Source: Terrisporobacter othiniensis
GTDB taxonomy: Bacteria > Bacillota > Clostridia > Peptostreptococcales > Peptostreptococcaceae
Assembly: GCF_000808015.1 (NCBI RefSeq)
Contig: NZ_JWHR01000031.1
Span: forward strand, 1-61,496
Direction of reading: 5' to 3'
DNA: 61,496 nucleotides
Part shown: positions 28,055 through 37,155 of the stretch, in pieces
Position numbering within the stretch: position 1 is the stretch's first letter
Layout: every line of letters starts with the position of its first letter
The notes under the pieces: model-generated
What the model was told of the DNA's origin: nothing
What the model saw: only the letters and a program-made list of their open reading frames with translations
The model's database searches: none
Translations under genes and position numbers: made by a program

Positions 28055-28201
28055 ATGAGTTTAAATAAATCTTTAAATAATTTAAAAGATGAGTTAGGTA
28101 ATTTATTAAAAATGATACTAGTTTCAGAGAGAGTAAATAGTCAAAGATGTTTAAATCAAGATTTAGATACTTCAAAAACAATATTAGATCATAAAGAATA
28201 A
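28055..28201 (+). CDS. Short Spo0E-like protein
   Basis: A 48-codon gene with a strong GAGGTGATA site before ATG 28055. The product is two amphipathic helices. The second contains LNQDLDTSKTIL, which resembles the SQELDxLI signature of Spo0E-type aspartyl-phosphate phosphatases, but with Asn in place of the usual Ser. Those proteins dephosphorylate Spo0A~P and modulate sporulation. The neighbouring SpoVAF gene is consistent with a sporulation context. The gene looks real; the family call is tentative. A terminator follows immediately. Confidence 0.45.
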   Translation: MSLNKSLNNLKDELGNLLKMILVSERVNSQRCLNQDLDTSKTILDHKE

Positions 28202-28207
28202 GGTAGG

Positions 28208-28253
28208 AGCTATAAATTATAGATATAAGTAATCTATTTTTTATAGCTTTTTT
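28208..28253 (+). terminator. Terminator after the Spo0E-like gene
   Basis: AGCTATAAA pairs with TTTATAGCT (with inner AGAT/ATCT), then TTTTTT. Confidence 0.8.
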
Positions 28254-28326
28254 ATTTATAGTATATATTTTTATAAAAATTACAAAGTAAAATTTAACTA
28301 CAAAAACAGAATAATAATTAGAAAAA

Positions 28327-28357
28327 GTTAGTCAATCAAATGACTAGCTTTTATTTT
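28327..28357 (+). terminator. Second hairpin upstream of spoVAF
   Basis: GTTAGTCA pairs with TGACTAGC, then TTTTATTTT. Nearly the same stem recurs after spoVAF at 29883. Confidence 0.65.
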
Positions 28358-28423
28358 GTGGATAATAAAATTTCAATCATATATTTAAGTAAATAGTAGA
28401 AAATAAATATATTAAGAATTGAG

Positions 28424-29863
28424 GTGATTAATATTAAATTAACTAAAAACGTAAATCAAAACTATACCAATATATTATCAAAACTTAAAGTTAAAAAAAG
28501 TTTTGACTTAGTTTCAAGAGAAATAAATATTGGCGGTAGGAAAGCTTACCTATTCTTTGTTGATGGGTTTATGAAAGATGAAGTTGCAGAGCGAATATTA
28601 AATAAATTCATTTCTATAACAAAAGAAGAAATGGATAAAGTAAATAACATCACAGATTTCATAAATTCCTACATAGCTCATATTGAAGCAGACAAAGAGA
28701 ATGAAATTGATAAAATAGTATCTGGTGTACTATCTGGACCTATGGCTATAATTATAGATGGATTAGACGAAGCAGTTATGTTAGATGTACGTACTTATCC
28801 ATCTAGGGGACCTGAAGAACCACAAAAAGAGCAAACCTTAAAAGGTGCAAAAGACGGATTTGTTGAGACTTTAGTAATGAATACAGCACTTATAAGAAGA
28901 AGAGTAAGAGATGAAAATTTAGTTTTTGAGATGATGAATGTAGGTAACAAATCTAAAACCGATGTGTGTATAGGTTACATAGAAGGACTTGCAAAAACAG
29001 ATAATGTTGAATTAATAAAGAAAAAAATAGAAAGCATTGATGTAAGAGCATTAGTAATGGGAGACCAAAGCTTAGTTGAAACTCTAACAAAATCAAAATG
29101 GTATAACCCATTTCCTAAAATAAAAACTACACAAAGACCAGACGTAGCATCAGCTCACGTATTAGAAGGTAAGATACTTATATTAATAGATACGTCGCCA
29201 AATATTATAGTAGTTCCAGTAAGCATTCTTGATTTTATGCAAGAAGCTGATGATTATTACCAACCTATAATAACTGGAAATTACTTAAGACTTGTTAGAA
29301 ATTTTACTTTATTAACTACATTGATTTTGACTCCCGTATATTTATTGCTAATAGAATACATTGATAGACTTCCATTATGGCTAAAATTTATTGAACCAGA
29401 AAAAGGTTATGCAGTACCATTAATAATACAGTTTTTATTATTAGAGTTAGCTGTAGATGCCTTAAAACTTGCTTCATTAAACACTCCAGGAGCCCTAGGA
29501 ATGTCACTATCTGTTGTTGGAGCATTAATACTTGGAGATTTTGCTATTAAAACAGAATGGTTTGTTCCTGATACCATATTATATACAGCGATTGTATCTT
29601 TAGGAGGATTTGCTCAAACAAGTATTGAGTTGGGATTTGCAATAAAACTATGTAGGATACTTTTATTAGTTTTAACCTCATTATTTAAAGTATGGGGACT
29701 TATAATAGGATTAATAATTGTATTAATACTACTTGCTACAAACAAGACTATAATGGGACAATCGTATATTTACCCATTATATCCATTTGATAGTAATGCA
29801 TTAAAACATTTATTATTTAGAACACCAATAAAATCTAAGGAAAAAAATAGGATTGTAAAATAG
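28424..29863 (+). CDS. spoVAF: SpoVAF/GerA-family spore germination protein
   Basis: A GerA-family A-subunit, about 476-479 residues. An N-terminal soluble part has the SRGPEEPQKEQTLKGAKDGFVETL and NTALIRRRVRD signatures; RPDVASAHVLEGKILILIDTSP precedes about five membrane helices (290-450). No GerB- or GerC-type partner is adjacent, which, with the NPFPKIKTTQRPDVA sequence, favours SpoVAF over a nutrient receptor. It would sit in the spore inner membrane and influence germination with SpoVA. The start is odd: GAGGTGATT (28421-28429) overlaps the only GTG (28424), and the ribosome site is best spaced for ATT at 28433. Confidence 0.85.
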   Translation: MINIKLTKNVNQNYTNILSKLKVKKSFDLVSREINIGGRKAYLFFVDGFMKDEVAERILNKFISITKEEMDKVNNITDFINSYIAHIEADKENEIDKIVSGVLSGPMAIIIDGLDEAVMLDVRTYPSRGPEEPQKEQTLKGAKDGFVETLVMNTALIRRRVRDENLVFEMMNVGNKSKTDVCIGYIEGLAKTDNVELIKKKIESIDVRALVMGDQSLVETLTKSKWYNPFPKIKTTQRPDVASAHVLEGKILILIDTSPNIIVVPVSILDFMQEADDYYQPIITGNYLRLVRNFTLLTTLILTPVYLLLIEYIDRLPLWLKFIEPEKGYAVPLIIQFLLLELAVDALKLASLNTPGALGMSLSVVGALILGDFAIKTEWFVPDTILYTAIVSLGGFAQTSIELGFAIKLCRILLLVLTSLFKVWGLIIGLIIVLILLATNKTIMGQSYIYPLYPFDSNALKHLLFRTPIKSKEKNRIVK

Positions 29864-29882
29864 AAGAAATTTTGTAAGATTT

Positions 29883-29912
29883 AAGCTAGTCACAAGACTA
29901 GCTTTTATTTTG
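29883..29912 (+). terminator. Terminator after spoVAF
   Basis: AAGCTAGTC pairs with GACTAGCTT, then TTATTTT. Confidence 0.8.
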
Positions 29913-29963
29913 CAAAAAATATATGTATAATCAACTTATAAACTATATTAGGGGGACAAAAAA

Positions 29964-30305
29964 TTGAATTCAGATAATTTTAAAGTCAAATTATCTCTTA
30001 GAGATGCAATATCAAAGCTAGACGATAACATAATCAGACAAAGTGTAACAGGTGAGAAAATAGACTACCATGTAATCACAGGAAACGAAGATAATGGGGC
30101 TATATTAATAGTCTATGAAAAATACTTCCAACGAGTAGGCAATAGAATTACATTAACTGTAGTGATGGATAATTTAGATGGCCAAACGAAAGTCCATTCT
30201 ATTGGTGGAGGCGCTGCACAAGGTATGTTTTTCAAATTTGATTGGGGTGCTAGTGAAAGTTTTACATCTTTACCTAGAGAAATTTTTAGAATGGATATAA
30301 TATAA
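29964..30305 (+). CDS. Small conserved-looking protein, unknown function
   Basis: A 113-residue soluble protein starting at TTG 29964 behind GGGGGACA. It has an early helix (SLRDAISKLDDNIIRQSV) and then strands ending with a glycine-rich IGGGAAQGMFFKFDWGASESF stretch. No signal or membrane segment. I recall similar DUF6054-type proteins in clostridia but cannot assign it with certainty. Four bases separate it from the metallophosphoesterase gene, so the two are co-transcribed. Confidence 0.7.
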   Translation: MNSDNFKVKLSLRDAISKLDDNIIRQSVTGEKIDYHVITGNEDNGAILIVYEKYFQRVGNRITLTVVMDNLDGQTKVHSIGGGAAQGMFFKFDWGASESFTSLPREIFRMDII

Positions 30306-30309
30306 AAAT

Positions 30310-31164
30310 ATGAAAGTTATTAAAAATAGAAAAAGAGCAGTTATTATTACTTTAGTTTTACTGATAGGAAGTTGTTTATTTTTATATTATGAAAATAACA
30401 GCATAGTAATTTCAAAATACAGTTACACAAATGAGAAAATTCCATCAAGTTTCAAAAACTTAAAAATACTCCAAATCTCAGATTTTCATAATGCTCAGTT
30501 TGGTAAAAATCAAAGTTTGGTAGTAAAGAAGATAAAACAATGTGAACCAGACATAATAGTTATAACTGGTGATTTAATTGATAGAAGAAGATACGATTTA
30601 GAAAAATCCATGGATTTAGTTAAACAAATAGTAGATATTGCACCAGTTTATTATGTATCTGGGAATCATGAAGCATGGTCAGGTCATTATGATGAAATAA
30701 AAAAAGCTTTATTAAGTGAAAATGTTAAAGTTTTAGATAATGATAGCGTAGACATACAAAAAGGTGAGGACTCTATTACTTTAATTGGTGTAAAAGATCC
30801 TGATTTTTTAACATCTAATTATATTGAGGGTACTGATTATAGTGAATTAGAGAAATATTTGGAGTCTGTAAGTAAGGACAATGATTTTGAAATTTTACTT
30901 AGTCATAGACCGGAACTTATGTGGCTTTATAAGAAATGCAAGGTAGACTTAGTTTTCACTGGTCATGTTCATGGTGGGCAAATTAGACTTCCTTTTGTTG
31001 GTGGTATTATTGGACCAGATCAAGGATTTTTCCCTAAATATGATTCAGGAGAGTTTGTAGAGGAAGATACTACTATGATTTTAAGTTGTGGACTGGGAAA
31101 CAGTGTATTTCCTTTTAGAATTTTCAATAGACCAGAACTTGTCTTAGTGGAGCTTGGTAAGTAG
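30310..31164 (+). CDS. Membrane-anchored metallophosphoesterase (YkuE/YaeI type)
   Basis: A 284-residue calcineurin-like phosphoesterase with an N-terminal membrane anchor (about 10-26), so the catalytic domain lies outside the cell membrane. Metal ligands are complete: D58 and H60 (QISDFH), D88 (TGDLID), N119-H120 (SGNHEAW), the histidine of LLSHRPE and both histidines of FTGHVHGG. Relatives act on phospholipid or UDP-diacylglucosamine-type phosphates at the envelope; the actual substrate is unknown. No ribosome site is visible, so it is probably translated by coupling to the gene four bases upstream. Confidence 0.9.
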   Translation: MKVIKNRKRAVIITLVLLIGSCLFLYYENNSIVISKYSYTNEKIPSSFKNLKILQISDFHNAQFGKNQSLVVKKIKQCEPDIIVITGDLIDRRRYDLEKSMDLVKQIVDIAPVYYVSGNHEAWSGHYDEIKKALLSENVKVLDNDSVDIQKGEDSITLIGVKDPDFLTSNYIEGTDYSELEKYLESVSKDNDFEILLSHRPELMWLYKKCKVDLVFTGHVHGGQIRLPFVGGIIGPDQGFFPKYDSGEFVEEDTTMILSCGLGNSVFPFRIFNRPELVLVELGK

Positions 31165-31336
31165 ACAATGAGTGTCAGCTGGAAATAGTGGAAGATGTTA
31201 TGGAGTAGTCTACACTTAAATTTATATGTTTTTACATCCAGAAACTTAACTAAACATTATAAAATAGAGTAATAAGGGAAAACTATTAAAATAATGATTT
31301 AAAATATTTTTTATTAAAATAATGAAGGAGTAAACT

Positions 31337-31990
31337 ATGGAGAAAAAATTACTATATATAAGTGTTAACTCAAAGCCAGAACACTTATCATCATGTAAAA
31401 CTGTCGCTAGAACGTTTATCAATAAGTTTTTAGAAAAAAATAAAGATTTTAAAGTTGAAGAAGTTGATTTATACAAAAATCATATTCCGAGACTAGAATA
31501 TCAATATTTTGAGGATAGAAATTGTGTAATAAAAGAAGAAGATGCAAAGAAATTACCACAAAAAGACCAAGATGAAATAAAAATAATAAGAGACTTATGT
31601 GAACAATTCAAAAGTGCTGACATGTATGTAATAGCTGCACCTATGTGGAGTTTATCTTTTCCGGCACCATTAAAAGAGTACATTGACTGCGTAGTACAAG
31701 TTGGAAAGACAATTACTTTTGAAAAGGGTAAAAAGCCACAAGGGTTGCTAAATGATAAGTATAGAGCTTTAGTTTATGTTGAATCTGCTGGAGGAAATAT
31801 ACCTTTACTGCTAGATCCTATAATGGACAAGGGTGAAAATTATATATCAAGCATAATGAAAACACTGGGAATAAAAAAAGTTCACGAAATTAAAGTAGAT
31901 AATACTGGAACAACAGAAGAAGAAAGAAAAGCTGCTATAAATAAAGCTGAGAATGAAATAGACCATATGATTAATAGTTTAGAATTTTAA
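31337..31990 (+). CDS. FMN-dependent NADH-azoreductase-like oxidoreductase
   Basis: A 217-residue flavodoxin-fold enzyme of the AzoR/NAD(P)H-quinone reductase group, which reduces quinones and azo compounds with NADH through FMN. Typical are the N-terminal strand LLYISVNSKP with SSCKTVA, the flavin contact AAPMWSLSFPAPLKEYID (about 98-115) and VYVESAGG (about 150). GAAGGAG precedes the ATG. It stands alone, with a terminator behind it. Physiological role probably quinone or oxidative stress. Confidence 0.88.
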   Translation: MEKKLLYISVNSKPEHLSSCKTVARTFINKFLEKNKDFKVEEVDLYKNHIPRLEYQYFEDRNCVIKEEDAKKLPQKDQDEIKIIRDLCEQFKSADMYVIAAPMWSLSFPAPLKEYIDCVVQVGKTITFEKGKKPQGLLNDKYRALVYVESAGGNIPLLLDPIMDKGENYISSIMKTLGIKKVHEIKVDNTGTTEEERKAAINKAENEIDHMINSLEF

Positions 31991-32050
31991 TCCATATAAG
32001 TAAATTTATAAAAGATAAATAGGTTTACAAAAACAAAATAATTATAAGTA

Positions 32051-32079
32051 AGGGCGTTACATTTTTGTAACGCCCTTTT
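32051..32079 (+). terminator. Terminator after the azoreductase-like gene
   Basis: AGGGCGTTACA pairs with TGTAACGCCCT around TTTT, then TTT. Confidence 0.88.
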
Positions 32080-32145
32080 AAAATATGTTAAAACTTCTAC
32101 AAAAATTGGTATAATATACATATACAAAAAAACAGGAGGAATACT

Positions 32146-33537
32146 ATGATCTCAAAACAAATAGCAATTAAAGTGCTAGAACAATGTTTAATCACAGGTG
32201 GAGATTTTGCAGAAATATTTGAAGAAGACTGCATAAATAACAACCTAAGTCTTATAGATAGCAAAATAGAAAACGTCCTAGGGGGAAGAACTTACGGAAT
32301 AGGAATAAGAATTTTCAAAGGGTTCAACAGTGTTTACGCTTATACTAATGACAACTCGCTTGAATCCATGTTAGACACTGCCTATAAAGCAGCACTAGCT
32401 TTAGGTCGTGCAGGGGAAGAAAAAGTCATAGTACTAAACAACTGTAAAAGAACTACTGACATAAACCCAATAAAACTAAATCCAAACAGTGTGGATTACC
32501 AACATAAAATAAACGTAATGAAAACAGCTTATAAAAGTGCAAAAGATTACAGCAGTGATATATCACAAGTAAGTGTAAACTATTTAGACAAAGAACAAAA
32601 TGTGCTAATTGCCAATACAGAAGGATTATACACAGAAGATAAAAGAGTAAGAACTAGACTTTCCATAACTTCAGTAGCATCAAGAGGAAATGAAAATCAA
32701 ACTGGTCATGAAGGACCTGGAGCTTGCAAAGGGTTTGAACTATTTGAAAATATAGATCCAGAGTATTATGGAAGAGAAGCGTCAAGAGTTGCATACACAA
32801 TGCTAAATGCGAAAAACTGTCCAGCAGGTAAAATGACTGTTGCCATAGACAACGGTTTTGGGGGAGTTATATTCCATGAGGCTTGTGGTCACTCACTTGA
32901 AGCAACATCAGTAGCAAAAGGAAACTCGGTATTTACTGATAAAATAGGTCAGCAAATAGCATCAACTAAGGTAACTGCCATAGATGATGGAACACTACCT
33001 AATCACTGGGGTTCAGCAAATATAGATGATGAAGGAACTCCAACTCAGAGAAATGTACTCATAGAAAATGGAATACTAAAAGCATATATGGTAGACAAAT
33101 TAAATGGAAGAAGAATGAACACAGCGCCTACTGGAAGTTCTCGTAGACAAAGTTATAAATTTGCCCCAACTTCTAGGATGACAAACACATTTATAGCGCC
33201 AGGAACTGATAAGGTAGAGGATATTATTAAATCAATAGATAACGGACTTTATGCTAAGAAAATGGGCGGAGGATCTGTTAACCCTGTAACTGGAGAATTT
33301 AACTTTGCTGTGGCTGAAGGATACTTGGTAAAAAACGGAGAGATAAAAGAAGCAGTAAGAGGTGCCAGTCTTATAGGAAAAGGTAGTGAAGTTCTTATGA
33401 ATATAGACATGGTAGGAGACAATTTAGCTCAGGCTCAAGGAATGTGTGGTTCATCATCTGGCTCAATTCCAACTAACGTAGGTCAGCCTATGATAAGAGT
33501 TAAAGAGATAACAGTTGGTGGAAGGAGTGAAGAATAA
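32146..33537 (+). CDS. tldD: TldD metalloprotease subunit
   Basis: A 463-residue protein carrying the zinc-binding motif H244-E245-ACG-H249 (FHEACGHSLEA), hallmark of the active TldD subunit of the TldD/TldE heterodimer. The pair degrades unfolded or modified peptides in the cytosol and matures some microcins and RiPPs. Other conserved stretches are IDDGTLPNHWGSANIDDEGTP and the C-terminal QAQGMCGSSSGSIPTNVGQP. A TATAAT at 32110 with an AGGAGG ribosome site supports ATG 32146. The next gene, tldE, begins directly after its stop codon. Confidence 0.95.
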   Translation: MISKQIAIKVLEQCLITGGDFAEIFEEDCINNNLSLIDSKIENVLGGRTYGIGIRIFKGFNSVYAYTNDNSLESMLDTAYKAALALGRAGEEKVIVLNNCKRTTDINPIKLNPNSVDYQHKINVMKTAYKSAKDYSSDISQVSVNYLDKEQNVLIANTEGLYTEDKRVRTRLSITSVASRGNENQTGHEGPGACKGFELFENIDPEYYGREASRVAYTMLNAKNCPAGKMTVAIDNGFGGVIFHEACGHSLEATSVAKGNSVFTDKIGQQIASTKVTAIDDGTLPNHWGSANIDDEGTPTQRNVLIENGILKAYMVDKLNGRRMNTAPTGSSRRQSYKFAPTSRMTNTFIAPGTDKVEDIIKSIDNGLYAKKMGGGSVNPVTGEFNFAVAEGYLVKNGEIKEAVRGASLIGKGSEVLMNIDMVGDNLAQAQGMCGSSSGSIPTNVGQPMIRVKEITVGGRSEE

Positions 33538-34881
33538 ATGAACTTTTTGGAATTTAAGAATTTATTATTTGAAAAAGCAGAAATGGCTGGATTTAATGAG
33601 TGTGAAATTTATTTTAGTGATGGAGAAAGCATAAGCATAAGTGTTTATGAAGGAGAAGTGGAAAAATACAACTTAGCTAAGTCATTTGGACTTTCTTTTA
33701 GAGGAAAGATAAATGGAAAAATGGGTTACTCATATACTGAAATTTTAGATGAAGCTGCCGTAGATATGTTAATTAACAGTGCGAAAAACAGTGCCAACTT
33801 AATTGAAAATGATGATGAAACTTTCATATATGGTGGAGACAAAATTTATAGTGAAGTGAAAACTTATTCAAAAGAACTGGAAAATATAGACCCAGCAAAA
33901 ATGATAGATTTAGCATTAGATTTAGAAAAAGAAGTTAAAAACTACAGTGACAAAGTAGTAAATATAAATGGCTGTAAAATTTCTTACTCTTCATCAAACT
34001 ACGGTATTTACAATAGTAAAGGATTGGAGCTTACAAACAAAGACAACATACTAACTTCTTATGTAGTACCAGTAGTAGAAGATGAAAGTGGAAAAAATGA
34101 CGGTGTAGGCTATGTGGTGGCATCCTCTTTAGAAGAAGTTAAACCAAAGGAAATGGCTGGCCAAGGTGTTGAAGAAGCACTATCTAAACTAGGTGGAAAA
34201 AGCATTCCATCAGGAAGTTACAATACAATCATATACAATGAAGCCATGGTTCAATTGCTAGAAACTTTTGCAGGAACTTTCAGTGCAGATGCAGCTCAAA
34301 AAGGTCTTTCACTTTTAAAAGGAAAAGAAGGACAAATGATAGCATCACCAATTGTTACTATTGTAGATGATCCACTTATGTATGGAGGTTTAGCATCAGC
34401 ACCATTTGACGATGAAGGTGTAGCAACTTTCACAAAAGAATTAGTTCATGAAGGAAAATTAAACACTCTACTTCACAACTTAAAAACAGCTCATAAACAA
34501 GGAGTAAAATCTACAGGAAACGGGTTTAAAGCATCTTATGCCTCTTCAGTTAATGTAAGTGAAAGTAATTTATATCTTAGAGCAGGAGAAAAATCTTTCC
34601 AAGATTTAATGGAAGAAATTAATGAAGGTGTAATCATTACAGATTTAGCAGGACTTCATTCAGGAGCAAACACAGTAAGTGGAGATTTCTCCCTTGCAGC
34701 TAAAGGATTCTACGTAAAAGATGGTAAGAAAACTTTCCCAGTGGAGCAAATAACACTGGCAGGAAACTACTTTGACTTATTAAAAAATATAACAGTTATA
34801 GGAAATGATTTAAAATTCCCAATGAGCAATGTTGGTTCACCATCAGTAATAGCAACAGGACTTTCTATAGCAGGAAAATAA
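33538..34881 (+). CDS. tldE: TldE/PmbA, partner subunit of TldD
   Basis: A 447-residue PmbA/TldE-family protein, the non-catalytic partner of TldD; it lacks the HExxxH motif. Family sequences include TIIYNEAMVQLLETFAGTFSADAAQKGLS and MYGGLASAPFDDEGV, and a C-terminal NVGSPSVIATGLSIAGK. Its ATG abuts the tldD stop codon with the ribosome site (GGAAGGAGTGAAGAA) inside tldD, indicating tight translational coupling. No RiPP precursor was seen nearby, so general proteolysis is the default role. Confidence 0.95.
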   Translation: MNFLEFKNLLFEKAEMAGFNECEIYFSDGESISISVYEGEVEKYNLAKSFGLSFRGKINGKMGYSYTEILDEAAVDMLINSAKNSANLIENDDETFIYGGDKIYSEVKTYSKELENIDPAKMIDLALDLEKEVKNYSDKVVNINGCKISYSSSNYGIYNSKGLELTNKDNILTSYVVPVVEDESGKNDGVGYVVASSLEEVKPKEMAGQGVEEALSKLGGKSIPSGSYNTIIYNEAMVQLLETFAGTFSADAAQKGLSLLKGKEGQMIASPIVTIVDDPLMYGGLASAPFDDEGVATFTKELVHEGKLNTLLHNLKTAHKQGVKSTGNGFKASYASSVNVSESNLYLRAGEKSFQDLMEEINEGVIITDLAGLHSGANTVSGDFSLAAKGFYVKDGKKTFPVEQITLAGNYFDLLKNITVIGNDLKFPMSNVGSPSVIATGLSIAGK

Positions 34882-34902
34882 GAAATATAAAAGGGGAAAA
34901 AT

Positions 34903-35382
34903 ATGAGATATTACATGAAATCAAAATTCTTCAAAATAAAAGAGGACTTTTGGATAAAAAATAAGTATGACGAAGAAGTATACTTTGTAGACAATAAATT
35001 CTTAACTTTTGGTTTACAATTTGATATATTAAAAAACAACAGAGTACTTTATTCTGTAAAAGAGAAGCTACTTACTTTTATGTCAAACTACGAAATGTTT
35101 GAAAATGGAAATGTGGTAGCTGAAGTAAATCAAAAACTTACATTTTTCAAAGATAAACTAAGTGTAACTAGTAAGTACGGAGACTTAACTATCAAAGGTG
35201 ACTATTTTGACTATAATTATGGAATATATAAAGGTGGAGAACTTATAGCTCAGGTGACTAAGGAGTTTTTCTCATTTACTGATAATTATTATATCGATAT
35301 AGATTTTGAAGATGAAGCTTTTGTTTTAGCTTTAGTTGTTATAATAGATAATATTATAGATAAGCAAAAGAACAATAATTAG
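34903..35382 (+). CDS. LURP-one-related (tubby-like) protein
   Basis: A 159-residue protein of the LOR/YxjI family: a tubby C-terminal-like beta-barrel made of repeated strands such as FFKIKEDFWIKNKYDEEVYFV, NGNVVAEVNQKLTFFKDKLSV and DYNYGIYKGGELIAQVTKEFF. The cellular role of bacterial members is not known; membrane-lipid tethering has been proposed for tubby-like folds. It follows tldE after 21 bases with an AAGGGGAA site, so it may share the transcript. Confidence 0.82.
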   Translation: MRYYMKSKFFKIKEDFWIKNKYDEEVYFVDNKFLTFGLQFDILKNNRVLYSVKEKLLTFMSNYEMFENGNVVAEVNQKLTFFKDKLSVTSKYGDLTIKGDYFDYNYGIYKGGELIAQVTKEFFSFTDNYYIDIDFEDEAFVLALVVIIDNIIDKQKNNN

Positions 35383-35396
35383 ATAAAGTTTTTTAC

Positions 35397-35426
35397 TTGG
35401 ATTAAATGAATAACTTAGTGTATAAT
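35397..35426 (+). promoter_or_regulatory. Promoter of the first GntR gene
   Basis: TTGGAT (35397-35402), 18-base spacer, TATAAT (35421-35426), followed at once by the palindrome at 35432. Confidence 0.5.
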
Positions 35427-35431
35427 TTAAA

Positions 35432-35445
35432 ATATCAATTGATAT
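35432..35445 (+). promoter_or_regulatory. Predicted GntR operator (autoregulatory)
   Basis: ATATCAATTGATAT is a perfect 14-base palindrome just after the -10 box and differs from the GTGGT-type sites of the other GntR gene. Confidence 0.45.
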
Positions 35446-35460
35446 GCTGGAGGATACATA

Positions 35461-36216
35461 ATGCAACGAATAAAAAGTAAATCTCTTACTAATGAAGTAA
35501 AAGATGCTATATATAAATATATAAAATCATTAGATTTATCAAAAGATACAAAACTTCCAAGTGAAGAAAATATGGCTCAACTTATAGGTGTAAGTAGAAT
35601 AACAATAAGATCTGCACTAAATGAGCTTGCATCAGAAGGTGTAATTTTTAGAAGACAAGGTAAAGGGACGTTTGTAAATAGTGAAGCTCTTAAAATGAAA
35701 GCACAACTTAATCCAGTAAAGCAGTTTACTGACATTATAGAAAGTAGTGGATACAAATCATCCATAAAGGCTTTAGGATATGAAATAGTAAATGCTGATT
35801 TTAATTTAAGTAATTTATTGAAAATAAAAGAAAATGAACCTTTAGTAGCGGTAAAGAAAATTTTTTACGCAGATGAGAATCCTTGTACTTATTGTGTAGA
35901 TTATTTTCCACTAAGCTTGTTGGAAAATGAAAATGAATGTGATGACTTAAATAGATATGATGAGTCTATATTCAAATTTTTAAGAGATAAAGCTGGTGTA
36001 AGTATAAGTTGGGACAAAGTTGAAATTAAAACTATAACCAATGTAGAAAATGAAGAATTAAACAATCCATTTGAATGTGAAGATAAAGTAAAATCATTCT
36101 TGCTTTTAGAAGGTATAAATTTTGATGAAAATGATAGGCCTGTAATGTATATAAAAGAGTATATAGATACTACATTTATAAGATTTAACATAATAAGACA
36201 AAGACTAATGGGATAA
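35461..36216 (+). CDS. GntR/HutC-family regulator with UTRA domain (1)
   Basis: A 251-residue transcription regulator. The N-terminal winged helix (about 7-75: KLPSEENMAQLIGVSRITIRSALNELASEGVIFRRQGKGTFV) is followed by a UTRA ligand domain (about 90-245) of the HutC subfamily. A GGAGG site precedes ATG. It is alone in its transcription unit, convergent with the second GntR gene, and has a private palindrome at its promoter. The target genes and effector are unknown; the neighbouring sugar island has its own GntR and operators. Confidence 0.9.
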   Translation: MQRIKSKSLTNEVKDAIYKYIKSLDLSKDTKLPSEENMAQLIGVSRITIRSALNELASEGVIFRRQGKGTFVNSEALKMKAQLNPVKQFTDIIESSGYKSSIKALGYEIVNADFNLSNLLKIKENEPLVAVKKIFYADENPCTYCVDYFPLSLLENENECDDLNRYDESIFKFLRDKAGVSISWDKVEIKTITNVENEELNNPFECEDKVKSFLLLEGINFDENDRPVMYIKEYIDTTFIRFNIIRQRLMG

Positions 36217-36232
36217 TTAAATATTTAAAAAT

Positions 36233-36334
36233 GGGCTGTCGTACCAAGAACTTTAAACATCATATATAGTAGTAATTAATTTTATCAAATAACTGTATAT
36301 GATGTTTATATATTTTAGTGCGATAGCCCCTTTG
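36233..36334. terminator. Long nested hairpin between convergent gntR genes
   Basis: Outer arms GGGCTGTCGTAC (36233-36244) and GTGCGATAGCCC (36318-36329) enclose a second stem AAACATCATATA/TATATGATGTTT (36255-36266 and 36296-36307). T-rich flanks follow. Larger than the ordinary terminators here. Confidence 0.6.
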
Positions 36335-36389
36335 TTTAATATGAGAATACTAATTTAGTAATTATAACTATATTATTGTGTAAGTATTA

Positions 36390-37115
36390 TTATTTTATAT
36401 GTCTTATCTTATATACAAATTTATCGCTTCTAGCAACACTTAGAGTAAACTCAATAACTATATTGTCATCATTGTATGTAGTACGAAGTAGTTTTAAACA
36501 AGCTGAGTCTAATGGTACATCTAATAATTCTGCCTCTTGGTCAGATATTATTCCAGCAGAAAACTCTTCATCAGCTACTTTAATAATTTCTCCATAATCT
36601 TCTTTAAATATCTCGTATAAAGGTTTTTCAATAACTTTTTCTTTTGTCAAACCTATAAATTGTCTTAGAGGTAGGTATGTTCTCTCAATCATCATAGGAA
36701 TATTATCAGCCAGCCTTAGACGCACTATTTTTATCATTTTTTCTCCAGGTTTTATACCTAGTTTTTCGGAAAAGTATTTTGTACTTTCTACTACTTCAAA
36801 TGATAATACCTTTGTACTTGGTTTTTTTCCTTGTGATTTCATATGATCTGTAAAGCTGTAACTGTCCATTAAATTTTGTGAACTTTGATTAAGAGCAGAA
36901 ACAAAAGTTCCCTTTCCATGTCTTTTATATATATAGCCCATATGTTCTAAATCAGCCATAGCTAATCTAACTGTAGTTCTGCTGACTCCATATTCATCAC
37001 AAATTCTTCTTTCTGATAGCATTCTATCATTTGCTTCCATCTCGTTTTCAATTTTATTTCTTAGTATTTCAACAAGCTGATCGTATATTGGTCTTTTATC
37101 ATTTCTGTTTATCAT
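36390..37115 (-). CDS. GntR/HutC-family regulator of the sugar island (2)
   Basis: A 241-residue repressor-type protein: winged helix (about 8-72, with MLSERRICDEYGVSRTTVRLAMADLEHMGYIYKRHGKGTFV) plus UTRA effector domain (about 90-235), of the NagR/AgaR2-like group that senses amino-sugar phosphates. It is transcribed divergently from the kinase gene. Its own promoter and that of the kinase each carry a GTGGT-N4-ACCAC palindrome over the expected start site, so it probably represses itself and the kinase-agaS-aldolase genes until a phosphorylated sugar binds. Confidence 0.92.
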   Translation of the reverse strand: MINRNDKRPIYDQLVEILRNKIENEMEANDRMLSERRICDEYGVSRTTVRLAMADLEHMGYIYKRHGKGTFVSALNQSSQNLMDSYSFTDHMKSQGKKPSTKVLSFEVVESTKYFSEKLGIKPGEKMIKIVRLRLADNIPMMIERTYLPLRQFIGLTKEKVIEKPLYEIFKEDYGEIIKVADEEFSAGIISDQEAELLDVPLDSACLKLLRTTYNDDNIVIEFTLSVARSDKFVYKIRHIK

Positions 37116-37136
37116 AAAAATTATAATCCTCTCTAA

Positions 37137-37150
37137 GTGGTTATTACCAC
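37137..37150 (-). promoter_or_regulatory. GntR operator O1
   Basis: GTGGTTATTACCAC, palindromic half-sites GTGGT and ACCAC separated by four bases, 22 bases before the gntR start codon. Confidence 0.75.
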
Positions 37151-37155
37151 ATTTA

